Of a stretch of DNA of 9,866 nucleotides, positions 1 to 6,151 are shown in pieces. Origin of the DNA: Candidatus Iainarchaeum sp. (GTDB lineage: Archaea; Iainarchaeota; Iainarchaeia; Iainarchaeales; DTGL01). The notes beneath the pieces were generated by a model. That model was not told where the DNA came from. It saw only the letters and a program-made list of their open reading frames with translations, and made no database searches. The stretch lies in assembly GCA_021161055.1 (NCBI GenBank), contig JAGHBI010000104.1, positions 1 to 9,866 of the forward strand, written 5' to 3'. Both the position numbers and the translations under genes were made by a program. Each line of letters begins with the position of its first letter. Within the stretch, counting starts at the first letter, position 1.

Positions 1-120
1 CATTCCGGCTTTGTGCCCTACCTATTCAGACATGGTTATGAAGGTCCTGTGTACTGGCTCTGTGCAGTACACAGGACCTTCATAACCATGTCTGAATAGG
101 TAGGGCACAAAGCCGGAATG
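1..120. repeat. Perfect 56-nt inverted repeat at the window edge (probable fold-back artefact)
   Basis: Bases 1-56 are the exact reverse complement of 65-120, with an 8-nt spacer at 57-64. The right arm codes, on the minus strand, for the part of aCPSF1 around and after its HxHxDH motif. Reading on through the spacer still gives family-like residues (YCTEP), after which the frame reads the inverted copy and meets a stop at 22-24. A real hairpin here would destroy a conserved enzyme, so a chimera or assembly artefact at a contig end is much more likely. Authentic sequence probably begins near position 57. Confidence 0.95.
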
Positions 121-846
121 ATCCAAGTGAGCATGCGTTACAACAACAGCATCAATCTCATTTAGGGGAAAATTCAACGCATCTAAATAGGGATAAGGCT
201 CTCTCGTTGATGCCACATTTATGCCGCAATCCAGCAATATCTTCGTTTCGTTTGTTTCAAATAGTATGCAGCTTCTGCCGACCTCACGAAAGCCTCCCAA
301 ACAAACAATCCTTGCCCACACATTGTTGCCCCGAATCTCTCTATATATTCTATCAGCTATCTTATTGAGTATCTGCTTCCTCTCTTTGTGGTATCTGTGC
401 AAGTGGTGCCTTATGCCCTTAAGAATCTCCGATTTTGAGGTTGGTGCTCTGTATATATGCGGGGTCCAACCAGTCTGCAGTATTATCGCTTTTGATGTTG
501 AACCTTCCTTGCCTATAACAAGCCCTGGTTTCAGCGCTTCTATAGTAACCTCGCTAAAAGCGTCATTGAACTTTATATCCTTTATCTCTGCATCCGCAGG
601 AACAATATTCATTATCATCTCTTTTGCTTCGATAGGGTCCTTGAGCAAAGTTCTATCTGTTCTTATGTTTACTCGTTTCTTCAATTCAGAGGCAAGTTTT
701 GCTACGAGGTTCTCGTTCTCAAAGAAAACGCCTGGGTTTTTTGTATAGAGCGCTATCTCTGGTCCTTCAAAGTCTATCTTAGTTATGCTTGCCTCTGCCG
801 GAAGCAATTCCTTTATGCGTTCCTTCAACTCTTCCTTTCTTTCCAT
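22..846 (-). CDS. KH-domain beta-CASP ribonuclease aCPSF1, N-terminal part only
   Basis: Archaeal CPSF73-like ribonuclease, known in the family for 3'-end cleavage, transcription termination and RNA decay in the cytoplasm. From the ATG at 846, residues 1-70 form the archaeal N-terminal KH-like region (FEGPEIALYTKNP). A second KH domain follows with its GxxG loop IGKEG at 111-115. The metallo-beta-lactamase domain starts near 180 (CLGGFREVGRS) and shows the metal-binding motif HAHLDH at 238-243. Only about 263 codons are authentic: from position 56 downward the frame reads the fold-back copy, and the stop at 22-24 is artificial. Family members are roughly 630-650 aa, so the beta-CASP domain is missing. 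The longer frame up to 936 would overlap psmB and lacks family similarity, so 846 is preferred. It lies 49 nt behind psmB with no clear Shine-Dalgarno site and is probably cotranscribed with it; the two genes are neighbours in many archaea. Confidence 0.93.
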   Translation of the reverse strand: MERKEELKERIKELLPAEASITKIDFEGPEIALYTKNPGVFFENENLVAKLASELKKRVNIRTDRTLLKDPIEAKEMIMNIVPADAEIKDIKFNDAFSEVTIEALKPGLVIGKEGSTSKAIILQTGWTPHIYRAPTSKSEILKGIRHHLHRYHKERKQILNKIADRIYREIRGNNVWARIVCLGGFREVGRSCILFETNETKILLDCGINVASTREPYPYLDALNFPLNEIDAVVVTHAHLDHSGFVPYLFRHGYEGPVYCTEPVHRTFITMSE

Positions 847-895
847 GTTCCCACAGCTTTCTGAGCCCAAATAAAAGCAAGCTACGCCTATCCCG

Positions 896-1543
896 TTATT
901 TCTTACCTTCCGAAACCTTCTTAATGTACTTTTCAACTTCCTTTTCGCTAAGTTCCTTTACTCCCTTATCCGTTATAACAGTAATAGCTATTGATCTGCC
1001 CCCTGTGTAGATATCCCTCTTTCTGCTTGCCTCAACAGCACGCACTGCAAGCTCTATAGCCTGTTCCTCAGCCAGGCCTTTTTTATATCTGCTATCAAGA
1101 ATCGCCAATGCTAATTGTGTCCCAGAGCCGCTTGTTGCAAACCTATCTCTTGGTATGAGGTCGCCATAAGGTGTTACCTCATACAGCGCTGGCTCAGGTT
1201 CTGTTCCACCTATTATAAACTGTGCAATATACGGGAAAAGCCTGTTTGCGTTCAGGATGTTAGAAAGGAGGGTTGCCATAGCCTTCACTGTTATAGGCCT
1301 GCCGCGCTCTGTCTCATAAAGCCTGGCATGAGCCCGGAGAAATCTTATTATGGTTAGGGAGTCGCCCACACTGCCAGCATTTGTGACAGCAATCCTGTTC
1401 GTTATCTTATATATCTTCTTTGCCTCCTGCTCATAGCTCAGATTGCCAAGAGTGGCTTTCATATCAGCAGCGAGAACAACAGCATCTTTTGCTATAACTC
1501 CCACAGTCGTTGTTCCAGTTTTGAGCCCCATTTGTTCAGCCAA
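896..1543 (-). CDS. psmB: 20S proteasome beta subunit (N-terminal threonine protease)
   Basis: Catalytic beta subunit of the archaeal 20S proteasome, which degrades unfolded proteins in the cytoplasm. The precursor is cut between Gly and Thr in KTG/TTTVGV, exposing the catalytic Thr (Thr1 of the mature chain, residue 11 here). Mature Asp17 (in LAAD) and Lys33 (in QEAKK) are present, as are the GSG serine loop and the downstream Asp in RDIYTGG, so the active site looks intact. The start is uncertain. A TTG at 1543 sits 3 nt after a strong GGTGGTG (1547-1553) and gives 215 aa with a 10-residue propeptide; an ATG at 1531 gives 211 aa but leaves that site 15 nt away. The mature enzyme is the same either way. 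The alpha subunit is not in the window. aCPSF1 follows after 49 nt, probably in one operon. Confidence 0.96.
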   Translation of the reverse strand: MAEQMGLKTGTTTVGVIAKDAVVLAADMKATLGNLSYEQEAKKIYKITNRIAVTNAGSVGDSLTIIRFLRAHARLYETERGRPITVKAMATLLSNILNANRLFPYIAQFIIGGTEPEPALYEVTPYGDLIPRDRFATSGSGTQLALAILDSRYKKGLAEEQAIELAVRAVEASRKRDIYTGGRSIAITVITDKGVKELSEKEVEKYIKKVSEGKK

Positions 1544-1546
1544 ATA

Positions 1547-1606
1547 CACCACCAACAGAAAAAGCAGTATAGCTCTACTAAATGTTTTTCAACACAAGGT
1601 TTAAAA
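1547..1606 (-). promoter_or_regulatory. psmB promoter and Shine-Dalgarno site
   Basis: On the minus strand a TATA-like TTTTAAA lies at 1606-1600, which predicts a transcription start near 1577. GGTGGTG follows at 1553-1547, matching the archaeal 16S tail. A weaker TATA candidate, GCTATAC, lies near 1570. The element sits just past the FKBP stop (1609), so psmB-aCPSF1 is probably transcribed separately from FKBP. Assigned by eye from consensus and spacing. Confidence 0.5.
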
Positions 1607-1608
1607 GG

Positions 1609-2343
1609 CTATTCTTCCGTACTTTCAGTTGCTTTTTCCTCAACCTTTTGCTCTGTTTCCTTCTGTTTATCTAGGAATTCCTTGTCAAACACCTCGACAA
1701 ATTTCACTTTTTTCACAGGCAGGCATTTAAGTGCGCTTCTTGCAAAGCTGTTGCGTAAAGCGTCGCTGCCCAAAAGTTTTTCTGCAGAGCATTCCACAAC
1801 AAGCGAATCGTTTTCGAAACTTGCTTTTGCATCATCCTTCGCAAACGAGAAATACCTTTCGATAAGCGCCTGAGCTTTGCGCTCTTTACCTTCAATTCTC
1901 TCAACAACCTCAAGCTCAAACTCGATGTCCTTGCCTGCGAGCGGATGGTTGAAATCAACGCGCACGCGACCACCACTAACACTCTGCACTCTACCTTGCA
2001 GACCATTCAGGTCCACAACTAGGCCTGGAAATGGCACAATGTTGCGCCTTTTGAATTCCTTCAAAGCAACCATCCTTATTAGCTCTGGCTTTCGTTCACC
2101 GAACGCATCCTTGGGTTCGAGCTTCACAACGCGCTTCTGGCCAACATCCATTCCCCTTAGTTCGTTATCAACCTTTTCAAAAAAGTTTTGTTCACCAATT
2201 ATGGCTATTGCAGGAGCATATTTGCGTTTTTCATCAAATATGCCTTCTTTTACAGCAACCTCCTCGCGAGTTGTTTCAAATACCTCGCCATCTCGCTTTA
2301 CAGTGTAATCAACCCTTACTATATCTCCTTCCTGAAATGCCAT
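1609..2343 (-). CDS. FKBP-type peptidyl-prolyl isomerase, long archaeal form
   Basis: Cytoplasmic cis-trans prolyl isomerase and chaperone of the SlyD/archaeal FKBP26 type, 244 aa. The FKBP core is split: residues 4-83 (GDIVRVDYTVKRDGEVFETT, then GMDVGQKRVVKLEPKDAFGE) and about 128-150 with the hallmark VDFNHPLAGKDIEFELEV. Between them, about 84-127 form the insert-in-flap domain that binds unfolded chains. Residues 152-224 are an extra C-terminal domain typical of long archaeal FKBPs, followed by a Glu/Lys-rich tail (225-244). The ATG at 2343 is preceded 3 nt upstream by GGTGAG, which fixes the start. It sits upstream of psmB on the same strand with a 65-nt gap and is divergent from the glycosyltransferase. 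No signal peptide or membrane segment is seen. Confidence 0.93.
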   Translation of the reverse strand: MAFQEGDIVRVDYTVKRDGEVFETTREEVAVKEGIFDEKRKYAPAIAIIGEQNFFEKVDNELRGMDVGQKRVVKLEPKDAFGERKPELIRMVALKEFKRRNIVPFPGLVVDLNGLQGRVQSVSGGRVRVDFNHPLAGKDIEFELEVVERIEGKERKAQALIERYFSFAKDDAKASFENDSLVVECSAEKLLGSDALRNSFARSALKCLPVKKVKFVEVFDKEFLDKQKETEQKVEEKATESTEE

Positions 2344-2346
2344 ATG

Positions 2347-2404
2347 CTCACCAAGAAAAAGTTTTTCGCTTATTAGATTTTATGTGCGCATCGCTTTTTA
2401 AAAG
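2347..2404 (-). promoter_or_regulatory. FKBP promoter and Shine-Dalgarno site
   Basis: GGTGAG lies at 2352-2347 on the minus strand, 3 nt before the ATG. Two TATA candidates are visible: ATAAAAT at 2383-2377, centred 37 bp from the ATG and giving an 11-nt leader, and a TTTTAAAAA run at about 2402-2394, giving a leader of about 30 nt. The first matches the spacing seen at the other Shine-Dalgarno genes here, but the choice is unresolved. Confidence 0.45.
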
Positions 2405-2431
2405 GTGTCGAATAGTCAAATAAAAACACAA

Positions 2432-2441
2432 TCTTTTAATA
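2432..2441 (+). promoter_or_regulatory. TATA box of the glycosyltransferase (leaderless)
   Basis: TCTTTTAATA is centred about 27 bp before the ATG at 2464 and no Shine-Dalgarno sequence follows. Archaeal transcription starts about 25 bp after the TATA centre, so the mRNA should begin at or within a few nucleotides of the start codon. Confidence 0.5.
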
Positions 2442-2463
2442 CTGTGTTTTGCATCTGTTTTTT

Positions 2464-3324
2464 ATGTCAAAAAAAAGCACAGAGAGAGTAAGAGGTCTTT
2501 ATGTATTTGTACCTGCCTATAATGAAGAAGACACCTTGGCTAAGGTGCTTCAAGATTTAGTTACTTTAAAAGAGAGTGGTTTGGTACATGGCATTCTTGT
2601 TATAAATGATGGCAGCACAGATAAAACTAAGGAAATTGCAGAATCGTTTAGAAGTGAAGGCGTAGAGGTAATAAACCACACAAAAAATATGGGTAAGGGT
2701 TTTTGCTTCTATGAAGGTGCCTTATGGGCTAAGCGAAATAATGCGAAATTTCTTGGAATGTTTGATGCTGATTTGCCCGAGATTCCAAAAAAAGAAGTTG
2801 AAAAAATGTTGAGGCCTTTAAAAGATCCAAAGGTAGATATGGTTATTGGCGAAGTATTTTTCTATACACGCATAGGCTTAATAAAAGATTTCGCTTCTCT
2901 TTCTGGTCAAAGGATAATCCGAATGCGCGCTTTGAAGCCGCTCTTTATCGGGAACAAAACTTGGCTTAATCTTATAGCCGGAATTGTGAAAGAAAGGCTC
3001 AAAGACAGAGTAGAGGTAAAGCTTGAAAGATGTGGTTATGGGCTTGAAATTGAGCTGAATTATCTGATAGCGCGTAGAAAAACACACAAAGGTGCTGATC
3101 TGAAAAGTTCTCCAAATGTTGTATTAGTTGAAACAAATTTTTACGCTCCACAATCAAAAAGAAAAAGAGTAAAAATGCCCATGGAGCTTCAGCGTGTTTG
3201 CAGTATTATTAAAAAAAGGCTAAGACAGGCCGAGCGGATAAAAGAACAGAGAAAAACCCGCAAAATTCCAAGTCACACAGAAGCATTAAACCATGCTTTG
3301 AAGCGCACACATAAACCACGATAA
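2464..3324 (+). CDS. Family 2 (GT-A fold) glycosyltransferase
   Basis: Transfers a sugar from a nucleotide-sugar donor; the acceptor cannot be read from sequence. The 286-aa protein opens with VPAYNEE (16-22), then NDGSTD (48-53), NMGKGF (75-80) and the metal-binding DAD in FDADLPE (101-103), the normal GT2 order. Further motifs are SGQR (147-150) and GYGLEIELN (191-199), as in polyprenyl-phosphate glycosyltransferases and in glucosyl/mannosyl-3-phosphoglycerate synthases, so either is possible. The C-terminus (about 230-286) is strongly basic and helical, with no transmembrane segment, which suggests peripheral membrane contact. The start at ATG 2464 is chosen over an in-frame TTG at 2449 because the TATA box then gives a leaderless mRNA. 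The gene is visibly more AT-rich than its neighbours (about 30-38% GC in sampled lines against 43-57%), hinting at later acquisition. Confidence 0.88.
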   Translation: MSKKSTERVRGLYVFVPAYNEEDTLAKVLQDLVTLKESGLVHGILVINDGSTDKTKEIAESFRSEGVEVINHTKNMGKGFCFYEGALWAKRNNAKFLGMFDADLPEIPKKEVEKMLRPLKDPKVDMVIGEVFFYTRIGLIKDFASLSGQRIIRMRALKPLFIGNKTWLNLIAGIVKERLKDRVEVKLERCGYGLEIELNYLIARRKTHKGADLKSSPNVVLVETNFYAPQSKRKRVKMPMELQRVCSIIKKRLRQAERIKEQRKTRKIPSHTEALNHALKRTHKPR

Positions 3325-3339
3325 TTAATCCATTATTAA

Positions 3340-3357
3340 CCCTTTTTATTCTTTTTC
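3340..3357 (+). terminator. T-rich tract after the glycosyltransferase
   Basis: Two runs of five T (CTTTTTATT and CTTTTTC) lie 16-33 nt after the glycosyltransferase stop with no hairpin, as in archaeal T-tract terminators. The first run is also the best TATA-like sequence for the following gene, centred about 40 bp before its ATG, so the tract may serve both purposes. Confidence 0.4.
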
Positions 3358-3376
3358 AAGATGCAATTCTTTAGCT

Positions 3377-3382
3377 GGTGAT
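3377..3382 (+). promoter_or_regulatory. Shine-Dalgarno site that decides the 3387 start
   Basis: GGTGAT ends 4 nt before the ATG at 3387 and matches the archaeal 16S 3' tail. The in-frame GTG at 3378 lies inside this site, so it is not the start. Confidence 0.7.
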
Positions 3383-3386
3383 TCCA

Positions 3387-4778
3387 ATGAACTCCGAGAA
3401 GCGCAAGATGCTGTTTAGCGTATTCATGGCCATAGTGATTATAGGCTCAATACTTAGTCTGGCTATAAACCCTAAAGGCAGAGCAAGAGAGGAGCCTCAG
3501 GCAAATGCAACACCGCCTGTTGAGCCTCCAAAAGGCACATTTAAAGCAGAGAATGTGGATGCAAATATAGAGCAGCTCACATCCTCATACCGGATTTATG
3601 GCTATACAGAGAACTACAACACATACGAACTTCTCGAACAGATAAAGGCTATAAAAGGTATAAAGGGCATCTATAACCCTGCTTACAGAGAAAGCAAACA
3701 GCTTGAGCAAAAGGTACTCTTTGTTTTTGATGCAACCCTTGAAGAGGATTACAATATAGAGGCTGTGTTCGATGCTTTGGAGGAAAAAGGAATACTGAGC
3801 GATGTTGGCGCGTATAGAAAGGCGATGGTGAAGATACCTCCCGAAATAGAGCTTAAGGGTATTGATAACAATGCTACAAAAAAGGTAAAGTTCGATACGC
3901 CTTTTATAGTTGCGCTGGTAGGCCTAAATTCCAAACCGGGCGATATGCTGAAGATAACGCTCTTTGCTCAGCTTCAGGGTAATGTGCCAATCAAGAATGC
4001 TATTGAAGCATTTGAAGAACAGAACATTTCAGCAATGCCTGCGTTTTTCGAGCAAGATATAAATGCAAGCATAGAATCTCTAAAAAACACAATTTTGGTG
4101 TCGCAGGAAATAGCATACAATGGCTTCAGCCTTGACTCTCTTAAAGCAGATTTAAATGCATTGAAAGACATCAATGACTCAACAGTAACAGTACATTTCT
4201 TGAGCGATAGGTTCATGGTTAGGGTATGGGCTGACTCAAACACCGATTCTCTGCTTGCGGACCTCAACGACTTTAAAGAAAAACCTATAGAGAAGATAGA
4301 ACTCTCTAAAAGGCTGGATAAAAACGCAGTTCTGCTCGAAGTAAGCTTTGATTCAAGTTCAGCAGAAAATTATGCAGGCGCAAAACAAACGCTTGCTTCG
4401 ATGCTCGAATCCAAAGGCGTTAGCTTTGAGATTGGCGATGCAAACGCATTCCTAAACGCAAGAATAACACTTGCTAGGAGCGTGCATGGCAAAGATGCCG
4501 AAACCATTGCCGAGAAAATAGCTACTGTGTTCGCAAACTATGGTGTGCTTTTAAGCGAATCGAGCTTTGCTCAAGAAGCTGCGCTTGATATAAACTCGGT
4601 AACAAGGCCTGATACTGGTGCTTCGATCCCGGTAAAAGAGCCTGTGGCAGCAAGGCTTACGCTAGGCCATAACGTTGGTGATGTTGTAGAAGCAAAAGTT
4701 AGTTTTTACGCGATGAGGAACGAGCTCGTATATATAACGGCTGTGGAAAAAGCACTTGCTGATATGCAAGTTAGTTAG
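3387..4778 (+). CDS. Unrecognised membrane-anchored protein, cysteine-free, apparently internally duplicated
   Basis: I do not recognise this 463-aa protein. After a short basic start (MNSEKRK) there is one hydrophobic segment at about 8-28, then a Pro/Glu-rich linker (about 29-52), so it should be a single-pass protein with most of its mass outside the cell. No cysteine is present. Five N-x-S/T sequons occur (Asn 40, 162, 213, 226, 263), possible N-glycosylation sites. The rest alternates strands and helices. Residues 110-136 (VLFVFDA...LEEKG) resemble 315-345 (VLLEVSFD...LESKG). Residues about 172-200 (PFIVALVGLNSKPGD) resemble 419-447 (PVAARLTLGHNVGD). Both pairs occur in the same order, which suggests two copies of a roughly 200-residue unit. 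The start is set by GGTGAT at 3377-3382. The stop overlaps the NAC stop on the other strand. Function unknown; a cell-surface or secretion-related role is only a guess. Confidence 0.85.
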   Translation: MNSEKRKMLFSVFMAIVIIGSILSLAINPKGRAREEPQANATPPVEPPKGTFKAENVDANIEQLTSSYRIYGYTENYNTYELLEQIKAIKGIKGIYNPAYRESKQLEQKVLFVFDATLEEDYNIEAVFDALEEKGILSDVGAYRKAMVKIPPEIELKGIDNNATKKVKFDTPFIVALVGLNSKPGDMLKITLFAQLQGNVPIKNAIEAFEEQNISAMPAFFEQDINASIESLKNTILVSQEIAYNGFSLDSLKADLNALKDINDSTVTVHFLSDRFMVRVWADSNTDSLLADLNDFKEKPIEKIELSKRLDKNAVLLEVSFDSSSAENYAGAKQTLASMLESKGVSFEIGDANAFLNARITLARSVHGKDAETIAEKIATVFANYGVLLSESSFAQEAALDINSVTRPDTGASIPVKEPVAARLTLGHNVGDVVEAKVSFYAMRNELVYITAVEKALADMQVS

Positions 4779-5107
4779 CCTTCTGTCAGCATCTTTATTG
4801 CAAGCGCTATATCGTTGTTCGCTTTCTTCAGCGCTTCTTTGGCTTCCTCATAGCTTTTCCCTGTTTTTTCCTGCACGAGCGCTATATCCTCTTCATTAAC
4901 TTCACTAGCTTCTTCACCTTTCACCACTTTTTCGTTGCCCAATACTGTATACGTTTTCTGTCCCTGAAATTCGATTGTGGTTACTTGCGGTTCCTCTATG
5001 ACTATTTTCCCCTCGCTTGTTTCTATTATTACACGCTTCGCATCTATTTTTTCTGTCTTGAGCTCTTTCATAAGCTTTCTCATTTGCAAAGGGTTCAAGC
5101 CGAACAT
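4775..5107 (-). CDS. nac: Archaeal nascent polypeptide-associated complex protein (NAC)
   Basis: Ribosome-associated homodimeric chaperone that meets new polypeptides at the exit tunnel. The 110-aa chain has the typical archaeal start MFGLNPLQMRKLMKEL, a NAC beta-barrel domain at about 17-57 (RVIIETSEGKIVIEEPQVT, then GQKTYTVLG) and a C-terminal UBA domain at about 72-108 (EEDIALVQEKTGKSYEEA, then NDIALAIKML). Length and domain order match the family. The ATG at 5107 is preceded by a TATA-like element centred 28 bp upstream and no Shine-Dalgarno site, which points to a leaderless mRNA. The gene is convergent with the membrane protein (stop codons share 4 bp) and divergent from the 213-aa gene. 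Nothing looks broken. Confidence 0.96.
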   Translation of the reverse strand: MFGLNPLQMRKLMKELKTEKIDAKRVIIETSEGKIVIEEPQVTTIEFQGQKTYTVLGNEKVVKGEEASEVNEEDIALVQEKTGKSYEEAKEALKKANNDIALAIKMLTEG

Positions 5108-5130
5108 GCTAAAAATTTAGGCTCAAAAGA

Positions 5131-5139
5131 TTTATTAAG
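5131..5139. promoter_or_regulatory. Near-symmetrical TATA element shared by NAC and the 5165 gene
   Basis: TTTATTAAG (CTTAATAAA on the other strand) is centred 28 bp from the NAC ATG (5107, minus) and 30 bp from the ATG at 5165 (plus). Both distances fit leaderless starts, and neither gene has a Shine-Dalgarno site. A second candidate for NAC is CTTTTAATAA at 5160-5151 on the minus strand, which would give a leader of about 22 nt. Confidence 0.5.
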
Positions 5140-5164
5140 CCCTATCTCCATTATTAAAAGCAGT

Positions 5165-5806
5165 ATGCCTGAAGTAACATTCTCAACATTCAAGCAGTTC
5201 AGAAGAAAGGTTAAGGCGCGCAACGAAGAGCTGGAAGAAGCCCTCAAAGAATACTTCGCTAATGGTGGCATTATCAGGGTTCAGATAAATTCAAGCAAGG
5301 AATGGCCCAAGCTTATTTACCCTTCTGAAAGAAGGCTTAAGTACTTAATAGATAAAAAGAGAGAACAGAGAGCAGAACTGCTCAGACAGAAGAGTCAGTG
5401 GCAGAAGCGCCTCCAAAACGCCAAGCTTTACCATGTGGTGCATTTTTTCAAGAAGTATGCGGAACCTGTTTATTGGAAGCATGTTGCAAAGCTCATTATC
5501 GATAGCGATTATAGGCATGATGCCACTAAGGTAAAGCTTCCAGCCCATCTTGCAGGCGACGAGCGCTGGAAGCCTATGATAAAGATGTTTGTTGAAAATC
5601 CAGAGTATAGAAAACAACTGTGTATAACCTTCGAGGAATCTCCAATCTACCGAAAGAATAAGAAGCTTGCAAGGTACAGCGATCAGCTGCTCGAGTTCCG
5701 AAAGCAGGAAAGCACAAGGAAGATAAAAGAGCTTGATGCAAAGATTGATGCCCTGGAAAAAGAGGTTGCAATTCTTAAAAAACTGCTCAGATGGTCTCGT
5801 GCCTGA
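5165..5806 (+). CDS. Unrecognised basic protein with a C-terminal coiled coil
   Basis: I do not recognise this 213-aa protein. It is rich in Lys, Arg and Glu, with no signal peptide or membrane segment, so it is probably cytoplasmic. Residues 1-86 are mostly helical and charged. The middle (about 87-165) holds aromatic-rich segments (YHVVHFFKKYAEPVYWKHV) and a short repeated pattern: ENPEYRKQL at 144-152 and EESPIYRKNKKL at 157-168. Residues about 174-208 form a likely coiled coil with a heptad-like Leu/Ile pattern. The high positive charge would suit nucleic acid or ribosome binding, but that is inference. An in-frame extension to 4985 runs antisense through NAC and is rejected; ATG 5165 fits the TATA element centred 30 bp upstream. 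It precedes the 80-aa gene by 71 nt on the same strand. Confidence 0.8.
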   Translation: MPEVTFSTFKQFRRKVKARNEELEEALKEYFANGGIIRVQINSSKEWPKLIYPSERRLKYLIDKKREQRAELLRQKSQWQKRLQNAKLYHVVHFFKKYAEPVYWKHVAKLIIDSDYRHDATKVKLPAHLAGDERWKPMIKMFVENPEYRKQLCITFEESPIYRKNKKLARYSDQLLEFRKQESTRKIKELDAKIDALEKEVAILKKLLRWSRA

Positions 5807-5837
5807 TTTTGGTTTAGCGGAAATGAACCCTTGAGCA

Positions 5838-5875
5838 TTTTAAAACAGCTTTTGTGCAACTGTTTCTAGGTGGTG
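5838..5875 (+). promoter_or_regulatory. Promoter and Shine-Dalgarno site of the 80-aa gene
   Basis: TTTTAAAA at 5838-5845 is centred 36 bp before the ATG, and AGGTGGTG at 5868-5875 ends 2 nt before it. The predicted mRNA begins almost at the ribosome binding site. The site fixes the start at 5878 rather than the in-frame GTG at 5854. Confidence 0.6.
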
Positions 5876-5877
5876 TT

Positions 5878-6120
5878 ATGAACAAGCCATTGAAAAAATT
5901 CTATGTTGGCAACATTCAGATTGCAGTATGGCAGAACACAGGAAAGAACAAGGAATTTTATACAGTGACACTATCAAGGCGTTTCAAGAACGCTAACGAA
6001 GAATGGCAGAACTCGAATTCTTTGCGCGTAAACGATATCCCAAAGGCAATACTTGGTTTGCAGGAAGCCTATAAACAGCTCGCTCTAAAAGAGCTTGCTC
6101 CTGATACGCTTGGGGAATGA
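5878..6120 (+). CDS. Small conserved-looking protein, possibly PC4-like nucleic-acid binder
   Basis: The 80-aa protein begins MNKPLKKFYVGNIQIAVWQN and continues with a strand-rich middle (EFYTVTLSRRFKNANEEW), a turn with LRVNDIPKA, and a final helix (AILGLQEAYKQLALKE). This layout, curved strands with aromatic and basic residues followed by one helix, resembles PC4-like single-stranded DNA binding proteins and small archaeal proteins of that look, but I recall this from pattern only and cannot confirm the family. There is no membrane segment or cysteine. The start at ATG 5878 is supported by AGGTGGTG 2 nt upstream. It stands 31 nt before the Hel308 gene on the same strand; a TATA-like element in that gap means they may be transcribed together, separately, or both. 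A role with single-stranded DNA beside Hel308 is inference. Confidence 0.75.
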   Translation: MNKPLKKFYVGNIQIAVWQNTGKNKEFYTVTLSRRFKNANEEWQNSNSLRVNDIPKAILGLQEAYKQLALKELAPDTLGE

Positions 6121-6131
6121 GTTTTTTAATT
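6121..6131 (+). promoter_or_regulatory. TATA box of the Hel308 gene (leaderless)
   Basis: GTTTTTTAATT begins directly after the stop of the 80-aa gene and is centred about 26 bp before the helicase ATG. No Shine-Dalgarno sequence lies in the 31-nt gap. Together these suggest an independent leaderless transcript in addition to any read-through. Confidence 0.5.
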
Positions 6132-6151
6132 GAAGGCAACAAATCATTCTT

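Noticed and set aside
1..120. A real hairpin, cruciform or terminator inside aCPSF1
   Set aside because: It would cut a conserved enzyme right after its metal-binding motif, and the perfect 56-nt arms end exactly at the edge; an artefact explains it better.
847..936. N-terminal extension of aCPSF1 to 936
   Set aside because: It overlaps the psmB end, does not resemble the family, and the ATG at 846 starts the known N-terminal pattern.
221..1010. Plus-strand open frames over aCPSF1 and psmB
   Set aside because: They are antisense shadows with no coherent domain, lying over clear conserved genes.
1713..2308. Open frames in other frames of the FKBP gene
   Set aside because: Ser/Thr/Arg-rich shadow translations without motifs; the FKBP frame is fully conserved.
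4985..5164. Upstream extension of the 213-aa protein
   Set aside because: It runs antisense through NAC, and the ATG at 5165 fits the promoter spacing.
5345..5771. Minus-strand open frames of 90 and 65 aa inside the 213-aa gene
   Set aside because: They lie wholly antisense to a well-formed gene with coding-like composition and show no start signals.
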